Shown piece by piece: positions 9,417-17,464 of a stretch of 18,844 nucleotides of DNA. The stretch is from NCBI RefSeq assembly GCF_004359215.1, contig NC_090615.1:4891903-4910746 (forward strand), read 5' to 3'. Under the pieces are notes generated by a model. The model ran no database searches, was not told the origin of the DNA, and saw nothing but the letters and a program-made list of their open reading frames with translations. The position numbers and the translations under genes were made by a program. Each line of letters starts with the position of its first letter. The stretch's first letter is position 1. The DNA comes from Bremia lactucae. Lineage: Eukaryota; Oomycota; Peronosporomycetes; Peronosporales; Peronosporaceae.

Positions 9417-9749
9417 AATCGGGTTCGCCTCGTTTGACGAACCCGAATTAATATCGTGATTGGGATCACACTCTTTATTATCTAAGGAATGATACTGATC
9501 ACGAGCGATCCCGTCGCCGCGAGTAATCGGTGACGGTAGATAATGTTTCTCGAGACCTGCTGAGAAATTGTGCGCAGGTTGCGACTGATCAACTGGCAAA
9601 CGAAAGGGAACATCAGTCCCTTCAAAACGAGCTGGTGACAGCTCGTCAAAAGATCTCTTCCTTGGAGGAAAGAGTGTATCGTCTAATCCAAGAGAATCAG
9701 ACTCTGTTCCGCATTAATTAGGAGTTGGCTCGGAACTGTCGGCCTTGGC

Positions 9750-10800
9750 GGATGCCTACTGCTGACTCGGTTTTGATTTTTTCTTGAGTGCGACCGATGC
9801 GCACTGACGAGATGCCATTCTCTTCATCAGTGAGAGCATTATTGCTCTCACTAATATTATTGTTTTACATGCTGAGTCTTGTAGCATCGTTGTCTAAGTC
9901 AGTAATAGCATTATTGTTGTTACTGATTATGTCCACTTCAACGTTTGTTGACTCAGCATTGGTATCCTTCGCATTGATTATAGTGCTCATGCGTGATGAG
10001 CAAGAGCTAGAAGGCTCTTAGCTCGAGCGTGTTTCTCCTCCTCTTGAGTAATAGTCAATCTCAAACAAGGTGGGTATACGTGGGTGGCATAAGCCATTCA
10101 CGAGAAAAACGCTTTGTAAAAGCATACACTGAATTATTAATGGCAAATTCTACTATCGGCAAGAACTCGCGGTAACTCTTAAAAATGTGGACGTATCCAC
10201 GATGTATCTCTTCGAGAATACAGTTTGCCGCTCTATCTGACCATCTGTTTCAGGATAATAAGAAGTTGACATTTTAACCGCGTTCCAAGTGATTTGAGCA
10301 CTGTTTGCCAAAATTCCGCCGTGAATCTAGGATCTCGATCTGAGACCAGTTCGCGGGGTAACCCATGATGTCGAAATATCGTATCAAGAAAGACAGTAGC
10401 ATAGCCTTTGGCTTTGATCGAGTTCGGTACTGCAGCAAGATGAACCATTTTGCTGAAACGATCAACAAAAACAAGAAAGCCACTGTTCTTATGCTCGTCG
10501 TTGGAAAATCTGATGACGAAGTCCATAGATACAGACTGCCAACACTCTGCCGGAACAGGCAGAGGTTGTAACGAAGCACGGGATGAAGCACTGGGCTTCG
10601 CCCGTTGACAAACTTCGCAAGTACGTATGTATGTACTTGCGGACGAAATGATACTGGCGTGGCCAGTAGAAGTCGCAACTTATCGTGAATCGGTCTTCTT
10701 ACGTCCAAGATGACCACTTATTGGTGCATCGTGGCACCCGTACATAATGTGTAAACGCAAGTCATTATGGGTGGAGATGACGACTCGAGGTGTGTCGCCA
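9750..10800 (-). pseudogene. Element B: integrase (zinc finger, DDE core, C-terminal linker)
   Basis: The minus strand starts with the HHCC finger: THNDLRLHIMYGCHDAP and SGHLGRKKT (about 10770-10700), then after a stop CEVCQRAKPS (about 10610). The catalytic core is largely open (10526-10233). The first Asp is in QSVSMDFVIRF, the second in LPRELVSDRDPRFTAEFW. The Glu-bearing ETDGQIER segment is in the next frame after a one-base shift near 10265. The motif FLPIVEFAINNSVYAF follows (about 10180-10110), then an acidic linker down to about 9750. Family identity is unambiguous; stops and frameshifts make it inactive. A 9-bp hairpin (10616-10641) lies within the finger sequence. Confidence 0.9.
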
Positions 10801-10915
10801 GCAGGGGCTGTATAATACAATACATTATTGCGTGTTGTATGTAGATCTGTTGAGGGTCAATACAATTTCGACAATCCTTTTAAGGATTGGTGGGATGGAT
10901 TTCTAAGATAATCCA

Positions 10916-11223
10916 TCAACCCTTCAACAGCCTTTTTTCTTGATTAGCTCTGCTAACGTCGTCGAGTGATGTTGACGACGGAACAGTTATTGTTGCAACT
11001 GTGGCCTTTTGGTCACTTTTAATTTGCACGGCCGGCTCAAAATCGGTCCGGCGCGAATGGGCATCAGCGACGACGTTAAGTCGTCCTGTTTTATACTCCA
11101 CGGAGAAGTTAAACTCCGCAAAGAGAGACAACATCCTCGCCACCTTTTGCGAGAGGTGTGGACTGTTTACGGCCGTGCGTAAAGACGCATGGTCCGTATA
11201 TACAATGAACGGTGAATCTTCCA
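10916..11223 (-). pseudogene. Element B: C-terminal half of RNase H plus linker
   Basis: On the minus strand from 11218: SPFIVYTDHASLRTAVNSPH, then FAEFNFSVEYKTGRLNVVAD, the C-terminal half of the RNase H domain with its conserved YTDH Asp. An open linker to integrase follows (ending about 10916). The N-terminal half is not upstream on this strand. It is found at the far end of the inverted block, where FRVYLL at 12062-12078 on the plus strand is the missing left neighbour of this fragment. Confidence 0.88.
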
Positions 11224-12080
11224 CGAAAAGACGTTATCATTGATGGTATGCCAAGAAGTGCTATATTTCCGTCAATGGATCTGTAGCATAAATTCTATCA
11301 GATCCTTATGCGAGGACAGGATATTCCGTTCACAGCAGTAGAAATCCCAAGCGATATGCTATGGGAGTGGCGAGGGACTTAGTAATGCCCTTGCGACTTT
11401 AACAGATGTGTAACTAATCTGTTGAGATTGGTGCGAAATTTTGCACCAAGCTATTTGATAAAGTCTTCCCTCATAGCAGAGCCCATGAACGGAAAATCGG
11501 ATGTTGAGATACATCGTACACACGTCCGAATGGTTCTTACACTAATGCGTTAGCATTATTGGATGCAAATCTCAGAAGTTTATATTCACTGCAAGCGAGA
11601 TACCACTTCTTGAGTGCATTGTGGTTAAACATGGTGTACGCCCTGACCCTTAGAGATCAAGGGAATTACCAACTGGCCTGTGCCAGTCGATGTAAAAATG
11701 CTTAGAAAGTCTCTCGTTTAGAGGCGTACCTGCACAAGTACTCACTCAATTATGCCGTAATGACAGTACATATTTCTTCGTTATTAAAGAAAAATGTTAA
11801 GTGTTCACGGACCGCTGATTGTCAGCGTTGCTTCGAGGGTACTAAGCAAAGCTAGATGCAGTCGCCAATCCTGGCGAAGACCGACCTTTTCATGGGGTCT
11901 GTGACGCCAGCGAATTATCAATCGGCTGTGCGTTAATGCAATATGACAAGGATGGCTCAGAGCGCATCGTCTATTATCTATCGCGTCAGCTTCAACCAGC
12001 TGAACGCAACTATTCAGTATGTGACAAGGATCTCCTTCCCATGAAATATGCTTTGGCTATGTTTAGGGTCTATCTCTTGG
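11221..12080 (+). pseudogene. Element B: inverted block carrying RT palm/thumb and N-terminal half of RNase H
   Basis: This block is coded on the plus strand although the rest of the element is on the minus strand. Reading 5'-3': RKDVIIDGMPRSAIFPSMDL (about 11224-11285), FYQILMRGQDIPFTAVEIPS (11296-11355), MLWEWRG, RCVTNLLRLVRNFAPSYL (11405-11460), KGITNWPVPVDVKML (about 11655-11702), AYLHKYSLNYAVMTVHISSL (11727-11786). RNase H start: FHGVCDASELSIGCALMQYD (11889-11948), SRQLQPAERNYS, KYALAMFRVYLL (to 12078). The YxDD site is destroyed: where SYFDD is expected the sequence reads SYLIK with a one-base loss. Several other frameshifts and stops occur. Confidence 0.9.
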
Positions 12081-12514
12081 TATCGGCGTTTGAGCCGGTA
12101 CCGTTGCAGCGTTCAATTTATTGAATGCATGCACAATCCGCCACCCTCCTGTTGCTTTACGCACACAGAAGATCGGAGAGCTATGTGGGGAAGTTAATTC
12201 CCTCACATGGCCCGCTGCTAATCGATCGGCAAAGAATTTGTCGATCGCTATTACTTGTTCACGAGGCCATTATTTTGAGTCTGGAGTTAGGTCGATTTCG
12301 ATTCGAGTGCCTTTAACCATAGGCAGCTCTCCGCTACTGATTCAGGGAAGACATCGTTGAATTCCTTTAAACCGGTACATAAAGGGTTTGTCTTCAAAGA
12401 CTCCCAGGATTGGAACGTCAAGCGTTCAATCCGAGTCTTCTTATAGAGTACACTCTCGTACATTGATGGGCTACTGAGAACCCGTTCGTTCTCAGGAAAC
12501 ACCATTGCCAGCAC
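12081..12514 (-). pseudogene. Element B: N-terminal part of reverse transcriptase
   Basis: On the minus strand 12514-12350 reads RIERLTFQSWESLKTNP and LKEFNDVFPES, the family's pre-RT segment. After frame changes it gives WPREQVIAIDKFFADRLAAG (about 12270-12210), SPHSSPIFCVRKATGGWRIV (12206-12147), HAFNKLNAATVPAQTP (12146-12090). This is the RT fingers, ending exactly at the inversion breakpoint; its natural continuation (RKDVIIDGM) is at 11224 on the other strand. Confidence 0.85.
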
Positions 12515-13205
12515 CGAATATCGGCCACGTAGTTGTCATCTGTGACAAGCGCACAGATCTGCTTGACTTTTCCGCTACGCAGATCACGCAAGAACCGTTT
12601 TGGTTCCAGCGTTGGAACTTGAGTTATCTCCGAAATTGTTTTGGAGGCGCTATTAGATCAAGTACATAAGCGCCTACACTTGATCCATTGTTTACTAAGA
12701 CATTTGTTTGTCTCAGTTTCCTCTTCGGAATTTATTTCGTAAGGTACCTAGGAACCTTTGACTACTTTCCGGGGACTTATTCCCACATAAATCATTTAAG
12801 GAGTATCTTCCAACTGCCTCTAGCTGTGGTTGCGCTACCAAAGCGAGATCCTCTACGATCGACTCTTCAGTCGATATAGGACATTCGCACTGCCTTTTGA
12901 AGACAGGCGTTTCATATTTTCTAGGATGTTGCTTTTCGATCAAGAATTCTTGTTTCGTACCACTCAACTTTTTCATGGTCGAACTTAGACACTGCCTGTG
13001 CTTGTGCACAGCCGTCTGTAGCTCTGTCCACAATGTGTTGGGTATTCACACCGAGGTCTTGTGCAGTCATGCTAACGACCGACCCACAAGTGAGGCCATC
13101 GCACTCACTCGTAGGACATCCACACGCTTGTAGGCGTTCCAAGACGTTCATCAGTTGGCCATCCGATGAACAAGAGACAGGCATCGTCACGGCTTGATAC
13201 TGCCA
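12515..13205 (-). pseudogene. Element B: protease-to-RT linker of pol
   Basis: This minus-strand stretch connects the protease C-terminus to RT. Two overlapping frames are open: 13271-12921 (containing CSSDGQLMNVLERLQACGCP) and 13033-12713 (containing ECPISTEESIVEDLALV). No catalytic domain is expected or seen; the linker is poorly conserved in gypsy elements. Assignment is by position between two recognised domains, in the same orientation. Confidence 0.6.
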
Positions 13206-13510
13206 ATTTATACATGGCTCGTACTTTCTCAGCCTTGGTATTCCAAGGATGACAACAAATCTGTCGTCCAATTCTAGTATGATGAAATCATCATCCTACT
13301 GCTAACCTTTTAAGAGAAGTGGATACCAGCTGCACGCTTCCGTACTGTTACAGATGCGCATATTGCTAAGGGTACTGTCATCCCCGTTAGAGGAGTATCG
13401 CGCTCAATAAATTTGAGTCTGCGATGTTCTAGCGATTTGCGTCTAATAAAATTATCCGACGCCCCACAATCGACAATGGACTTAAGTGGTAACTTGTTTG
13501 ACTATTGAAT
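13206..13510 (-). pseudogene. Element B: retropepsin-like aspartic protease
   Basis: On the minus strand SIVDCGASDNFIRRKSLEHR (about 13482-13423) carries the active-site loop with Cys in place of the usual Ser/Thr (D-C-G-A). It continues KFIERDTPLTGMTVPLAICA and VRKRAAGIHFS, then a stop and frameshift. The C-terminal motif LDDRFVVILGIPRLRKYEPC (13269-13210) corresponds to the ILGMPWL segment of gypsy proteases. A small hairpin (ATGATGA / TCATCAT) sits at the frameshift near 13277-13292. Confidence 0.8.
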
Positions 13511-13619
13511 TTTCAGGGTGATGAGGTTAGCCTTATCCCCTGGGGCAATTACACACAAATGTTTTTGTGTGAGGAGCAAATTTCATCAAAGGCCCTGCAA
13601 TTTTTTTTGACGATGCTGA

Positions 13620-14655
13620 ATCAATAGGGCGTTCCGCACCTAATGACCCCGACCGTTTTTTGACGATCTGCCTTGCTGTTCCTAGCGAGAGGTCGGTCTA
13701 TTGGCTCATTTTGTAGGCACTGGCCGTGGGGCACTATACTCATAGGCGTAGTGGCCCGTCTTTTGACAACAATAACGTTTTTGTAACCGTTTGTAAGTTA
13801 AAGAGCGAGGCTTCTCGCTCTCTACAAACGAGAGATCATTGGGTTCTGGGCCTCCGTTTTTTTTGTCGCCTTGGTGGACGATATGCACCCGAGTGGACGA
13901 AAGCCTGTTTCAGGCTGAAGTCCTCCTGTTCCGCTATAGAGATCGCTTGGTCGAGCAATTCTAATTCTAGCCGGAACAGGTGGGTGTTAACAGGTCCATC
14001 TGCAATACCTTCAATAACACAGTAACCTGTGTTTGTTCATCAATTGGATGGCTGGCGACCAGGTATCGTGTATGTTAGGCGTAAGCGTGAATGTCACGCT
14101 TGCCCTGCTTCAAATCCAGAGTTCGGCTCGAGCCCTAGTTTCGGCACGTGGTGGCTCAAATGTTTGTCTGACCCGGGTCCTAAAGACCTCATACGACCTA
14201 AAGACTAATAGAACGTGAAGCATGAGTCCCAAGGCCCAAGGTTTGGCACGTCCGGCAAAGTTGGACATGCCAAATTTCACTTTCTTCGCATCATCACCGA
14301 TACGACGAGCTTTTATGGTAACGTCTAATTTGACGAACCACCTCAAAAGAAAGTTGCATTTGACTGCCTTAAACTTAGAGATTTCGATTTAAGTTTTGGG
14401 GTCGACGCGGAGCGTCGGCCCATTAGCAGCAACGTCATGCTGCTGTCTCAACATTTTTAATTGTTGAGCACCCTGTTCTCTCAACACCTCCGCGTGTTGA
14501 GAGCCTTGCTGGTGAAGCAAGGTTACTTTCGCTCGGGCCGTGTCGAAATCGTTTCGTATGAACTCGGCTATGGCCGCATGCTGTTTATCTCTTCCCAGAG
14601 TGTACAGCAGGGCGACAACGGCTGGCCCGCCTACGACCGATCGATCGCTTTCCAT
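13620..14655 (-). pseudogene. Element B: Gag with coiled-coil N-terminus and degenerate zinc knuckle
   Basis: An ATG at 14655 opens MESDRSVVGGPAVVALLYTL followed by an amphipathic Gln-rich helix (LLHQQGSQHAEVLREQGAQ), a likely coiled coil. After a frame change, 14346-14110 reads MRWFVKLDVTIKARRIGDDA, KVKFGMSNFAGRAKPWALGL and SYEVFRTRVRQTFEPPRAE, the conserved capsid core of this family. It continues LKQGKRDIHAYA, then after frameshifts the tail LFRLELELLDQAISIAEQED (about 13980-13920). The nucleocapsid end (13888-13706) has CCQKTGHYAYEY: the first and last Cys of the CCHC knuckle are replaced (Arg, Tyr). Hairpins at 14478-14503, 14504-14522 and 14083-14101 lie inside it. Confidence 0.87.
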
Positions 14656-14801
14656 TCAAGGTAACTCAAATGAGTAAACCCTTCACACGTGGCGTGATAG
14701 CCTTCTTGAGGGCCTGGAAAGCTTTCTCCTTCTTCATATAACATATTCGTGTTGAATAGAACGTGCGTAGGTCGTTAAACGGACTACGAAGCGCTGTGAA
14801 G
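14656..14801 (-). other. Element B: leader between primer-binding site and gag
   Basis: About 146 bp of untranslated leader on the minus strand. It would hold any packaging signal, but none can be identified by eye. Confidence 0.6.
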
Positions 14802-14809
14802 TGCTACCA
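14802..14809 (-). other. Element B: primer-binding-site core (TGGTAGCA)
   Basis: Minus-strand TGGTAGCA is separated from the LTR end (14812) by two bases. It matches the 3' end of initiator Met-tRNA and the equivalent site of element A at 5933-5940. Confidence 0.8.
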
Positions 14810-14811
14810 GG

Positions 14812-14967
14812 TGCAACGGGGTACTCTTCACTAGTACTGATCAGTACTATTAAACCTTACACGGATTACAAATATTGTACTTCTTTATTTATTTCCTCTC
14901 ATAGGAAAAAATATTTATTATTCTTCTTATAGGAAATAATACTTATGCAACGTGACACCCCGTTACA
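14812..14967 (-). repeat. Element B: 5' LTR, internally deleted to 156 bp
   Basis: The termini are TGCAACGGGG (14812) and CCCCGTTACA (14967) in plus reading, a good terminal inverted repeat (TGTAACGGGG on the minus strand). Compared with the 3' LTR it lacks about 385 bp. The join is near 14870, where the sequence passes from ...GGATTACA directly to the T-rich block found at about 7822 in the 3' LTR. Confidence 0.9.
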
Positions 14968-14972
14968 ACTCG
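14968..14972. repeat. Target-site duplication of element B, right copy (ACTCG)
   Basis: Identical to 7407-7411 and directly abutting the LTR terminus CCCCGTTACA. Confidence 0.9.
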
Positions 14973-15068
14973 AAAGGAGTGGTTGCCCGGGTCGTGTCCA
15001 TAAATAGTTTATATAAGGGACATTTTAAGGTGTGGAGCTATCTATCGAGTCGAAAGTGGCGCAATAAG

Positions 15069-15764
15069 ATGCTAACTGAATCATACTTATCGCTGCCGTA
15101 CCGCGATCAGCTATTACTGTGCGTTCAAACACATTCTACGAGTTTTCGACGCGTGGCACTGTCACTCAGATATCCAGCGGCTTGTGTCGTGTGGTTAATA
15201 ACTCGATGCTTCGTAAATTTGACAAAAACACCGTCGACTCGATCCGCGGGATCGAAAGCTACCTATGCTGTGCTGTGCTCGTGTTTTGCATAAGAACATT
15301 TCTTACTTTGAAGTAAGCACCGACGGCTGTGCAAGTGTGGGCCTGGCATCTATCTCTGACGTATTTACGCGTATGCTTACAGCTTTTTTGGCTCAGAGAA
15401 CATGTGGGCTGGAAGGGCGTGTCGTACGCCTATCATGAAAATGACGGCAATTTTGTCTTCAACGATGGATCTAAGCCGTATGGTGGCGACTGGAGTGCGT
15501 TTGGATCGTTGTGGGGTTGATGTACGGCTCGTAATGATAGCCAGAAGACGAAAGCTGATATGCATACGGTTGGCTGCGGTCTGGACGATGACAAGCAGAA
15601 AATCTTTTTCACGAATAACGGCGAGATGATTGGCACCCATAATGTTGCTTAGTGGTGAGTACGCGGAGGTTGTGTCTCTCCACACCTTTGGTGATCAAGC
15701 GGTCATCAATGCTGGCGCAGCTCCGTTCATCTTCGACATCGAGGGTTTCTGTGCAAGTCCGTAG
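15069..15764 (+). pseudogene. SPRY-domain protein pseudogene
   Basis: A host-type gene relic just outside element B. SPRY domains are protein-interaction folds. Plus-strand segments in order: MLTESYLSLPYRDQLLLCVQ (ATG 15069), NTFYEFSTRGTVTQISSG (about 15123), HKNISYFEVSTDGCASVGLA (15289-15348) then SDVFTR, AYSFFGSENMW (about 15373-15404), GWKGVSYAYHENDGNFVFND (15408-15467) then GSKPYGGDW, VGCGLDDDKQKIFFTNNGEM (15571-15630), and AEVVSLHTFGDQAVINAG (about 15664-15717) then PFIFDIEGF, with a stop at 15762-15764. YFEV, the VGCGxD...KIFFTxNG core and the xxSLHT...INxG end are classic SPRY landmarks. Joining them requires about five frame changes and one TGA (15518-15520); short introns could account for some but not for the in-frame stop. 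A TATA-like TATATAA lies near 15012. Confidence 0.82.
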
Positions 15765-16068
15765 CTTTCTCGAGCTAGGGGTTTGCATGGAGAAGTTTAT
15801 TTACCTTTCAAAAAAAATAACTGAATATAAACAAACATGACAATATAGAAAATAATAACTTTCTTCATCGGATTAAAAGTCGAGCTGCACTTCTATTAAC
15901 TATGTATGTTGTTATATTGAAAAATAGGATTTGACAAAAAAACATACCAAAAGCATGTGCAGCAAAGTTGGGTAGAGCAAGACGTTCTCGTTGATCCCAC
16001 CAGCCGCCTACATCAGTTTATGTCTTCAACTTTGGCTTATGCCCAAGCGTATTTTATTCTACTGTCTG
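15765..16068. other. AT-rich spacer
   Basis: About 300 bp after the SPRY relic with no recognisable gene. The minus strand near 16000-15950 has a short protein-like run (WWDQRERLALPNFAAHAF) that may belong to the unidentified frame upstream of it on that strand. Confidence 0.4.
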
Positions 16069-16565
16069 TCAATCAATGCCTTTCACAATTCGCTTCAATA
16101 CTTTACAGTTCCACTTTGAATGCTTAGGTCGTTGAATATCTTCATTTCCAGAAATGTAAGTCGATTGTTTAGTGCAGTCACACAATTTTCGCGACATCTT
16201 GCACGCCAACTCCCTCGCTAATTTTGATTTGTCGAGTTTGCCCGTTTTCAACTTCAACTTATCGTTGTATCGACGTCGAGCCAGCCACACACTTGATCTG
16301 ATAGCGCCTCTGAAGTCAAGTTCAAAAAAACTTAATTGCCAACGATAGAACCCAAACATTTCGTGTGTGGTTTGCGTAGTCGCAAAGTCAATCAGATCTG
16401 ATTTGGAAAGCAATAGTATTTCCTGAGAACGAAGGTGTTCTCAGCACTCAGAATGCAAAGATGCTAGAGCCATGAAATTTCTAACTGTTATCAAAACGGT
16501 GTTTGATGGGCTGATCCCAAAACGTATATTATCCGCTGCGGACAAGGGTATAAATGCTGTGCAGC
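16069..16565 (-). pseudogene. Unidentified minus-strand reading frame with one in-frame stop
   Basis: A minus-strand frame stays open from about 16590 to 16069 except for one TGA near 16440. The downstream part (from Met at 16413) is 114 residues. It includes FGFYRWQLSFFELDFRGAIR and a strongly basic LARRRYNDKLKLKTGKLDKS, then Cys-containing KMSRKLCDCTKQ and a Lys-rich end. The upstream part includes SAADNIRFGISPSNTVLITV. The length, basic stretch and few stops suggest a real, decaying gene, possibly of a transposon, but no motif is diagnostic and no function is assigned. Confidence 0.4.
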
Positions 16566-16599
16566 TACCACTGTTGGCGAAAGAAATTAAGTCAACATA

Positions 16600-16800
16600 G
16601 TGGAAATCGTTCGGATCAAGCCTGGGCTTTCTTCTATGAAATCTTATTATCTTTTTTCAAGTAACGTTACCGGCACCCCATTTCGGTCAACGGTACCCCA
16701 CCAGCAAATAGTTATAAATGGTGTTGAGCCTGCCGCCGCAAAACTTTTCTTCGACAAAGTGGACAATAATAATTACTTTAATTTTACGATATCAGGCTAA
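16600..16800 (+). other. Short unassigned plus-strand frame
   Basis: 66 codons starting at 16600 (MEIVRIKPGLSSMKSYYLFS), ending with a TAA next to AT-rich sequence. It is Asn/Phe-rich at the end. There is no recognisable domain or signal peptide; it could be a gene tail or chance. Confidence 0.2.
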
Positions 16801-16909
16801 GTAGACACTGTTAGGGTCTTGTCTTTCTTCCCGCTACTATCGCAATGATAAAGGTCGAATTCTTCTCTCAGTGTTACTTTAAACACTTGCATTACTACGT
16901 CGATAGAGT

Positions 16910-17464
16910 TGTAGGCGGGCACGTCGTAATGCGGCCACGCTCTACTTAGACACACACCCTAGCACAGCGAGGAAGCGGTTAAACCTGCTTCTCTTGCGTG
17001 CAGTGAGGCAGTTGTGGTGGGCGCGCAAGCGACCTCACCCAACACACTAAGTACTCTGGTTAAGTGTCGTCACGGGAGCGGAAATCCGTCCCCTCGTGAG
17101 CACTTACCAAGTAGGAGGTAGTTTTCAGACTGATTTATATTTAAAAAAATTAAATACAAATACCTATTTTTACCAATTAAAATGTTATCTCAATAGATAA
17201 CATTTAATATGTATTGCGAGCGTATCTTTCTAGATACCTCGCGTAACGGATGACGCTAGCCGTCATCACGGATGACGCTGGGCGTCATCCCTCCTAATAT
17301 GAATGCACCCATGTGCATCATATCCACAAGGGTTGGTCGCAAATGTGCACCACACCCGAGTATTGGGTCTAATTACTATTATTTAGTAATTGACAATCCC
17401 CTTAAGTACACAAAGTGTACTTAACGGGGACTGTGTAACATTAGGGCAACTTTAGCCCGTTACA
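16910..17464 (-). repeat. Element C: 3' LTR, about 555 bp
   Basis: In plus reading it begins TGTAGGCGGG (16910) and ends CCCGTTACA (17464), giving TGTAACGGG as the sense-strand start. This resembles the element B LTR termini. On the minus strand a purine-rich tract directly precedes it. The interior differs from LTR B and is packed with hairpins: 17181-17204 (10-bp stem), a tandem pair at 17249-17267 and 17270-17290 (GATGACG / CGTCATC), 17371-17391, and 17402-17424 (10-bp stem, flanked by CCCC/GGGG). The left boundary depends on the terminal repeat alone; the other LTR is outside the window. Confidence 0.7.

Larger units (their letters stand above)
8119..9721 (+). pseudogene. Element B: degenerate antisense reading frame between pol and 3' LTR
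   Basis: Plus-strand, antisense to the element. A start at 8119 (MGREAAKLAAARISAAVG) is followed by a stop after 23 codons. Further protein-like blocks follow in changing frames: 8288-8405 (TKSPASPDSVSAVKGAGS), 8440-8640 (acidic, His/Ser-rich, repeated HHQE), 8659-8844 (HFAPEKRPWLPSKDNLIRW... GEVETEIFIDAFFRHRW), about 8840-9000 (FVQAWTAFVHN ... LDKLKAFRERLEKRTV), 9055-9402, and 9530-9721. The last block (LANEREHQSLQNELVTARQK ... LEERVYRLIQENQ) has heptad spacing of a coiled coil. At least five breaks are needed to join them, so it is a pseudogene if it was ever a gene. The blocks mirror the organisation of the better preserved antisense frame of element C. No known domain is recognised; sequence similarity between the two is not obvious by eye. 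Confidence 0.5.
7412..14967 (-). mobile_element. Element B: complete but inactive chromodomain-type Ty3/gypsy retrotransposon, 7556 bp
   Basis: Minus-strand order: 5' LTR (14967-14812), primer-binding site (14809-14802), gag (14655 to about 13620), protease (about 13510-13210), linker, RT/RNase H, integrase (about 10800-9750), chromodomain (about 9416-9205), a 3' region of about 1.25 kb, polypurine tract (7962-7953), 3' LTR (7952-7412). Identical ACTCG flanks show that it is a single original insertion. RT and the first half of RNase H (11221-12080) are inverted relative to the rest. The 5' LTR has lost about 385 bp and many frameshifts are present, so it cannot be autonomous. The 3' region carries a degenerate antisense reading frame (8119-9721). 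Confidence 0.93.

Noticed and set aside
9788..10021. 77-residue plus-strand frame as a membrane protein
   Set aside because: Its Leu/Ile/Val/Ser-rich translation is antisense to the acidic Asn/Asp-rich integrase tail of element B, which automatically yields hydrophobic codons. It starts after the coiled-coil block ends.
11221..12080. A separate plus-strand retroelement inserted in element B
   Set aside because: Both edges continue exactly the reading of the flanking minus-strand domains, and there are no LTRs or target duplications at the edges, so an internal inversion is simpler.
13726..14025. 99-residue plus-strand frame opposite Gag of element B
   Set aside because: Antisense shadow of a recognised Gag region, including the zinc-knuckle remnant.
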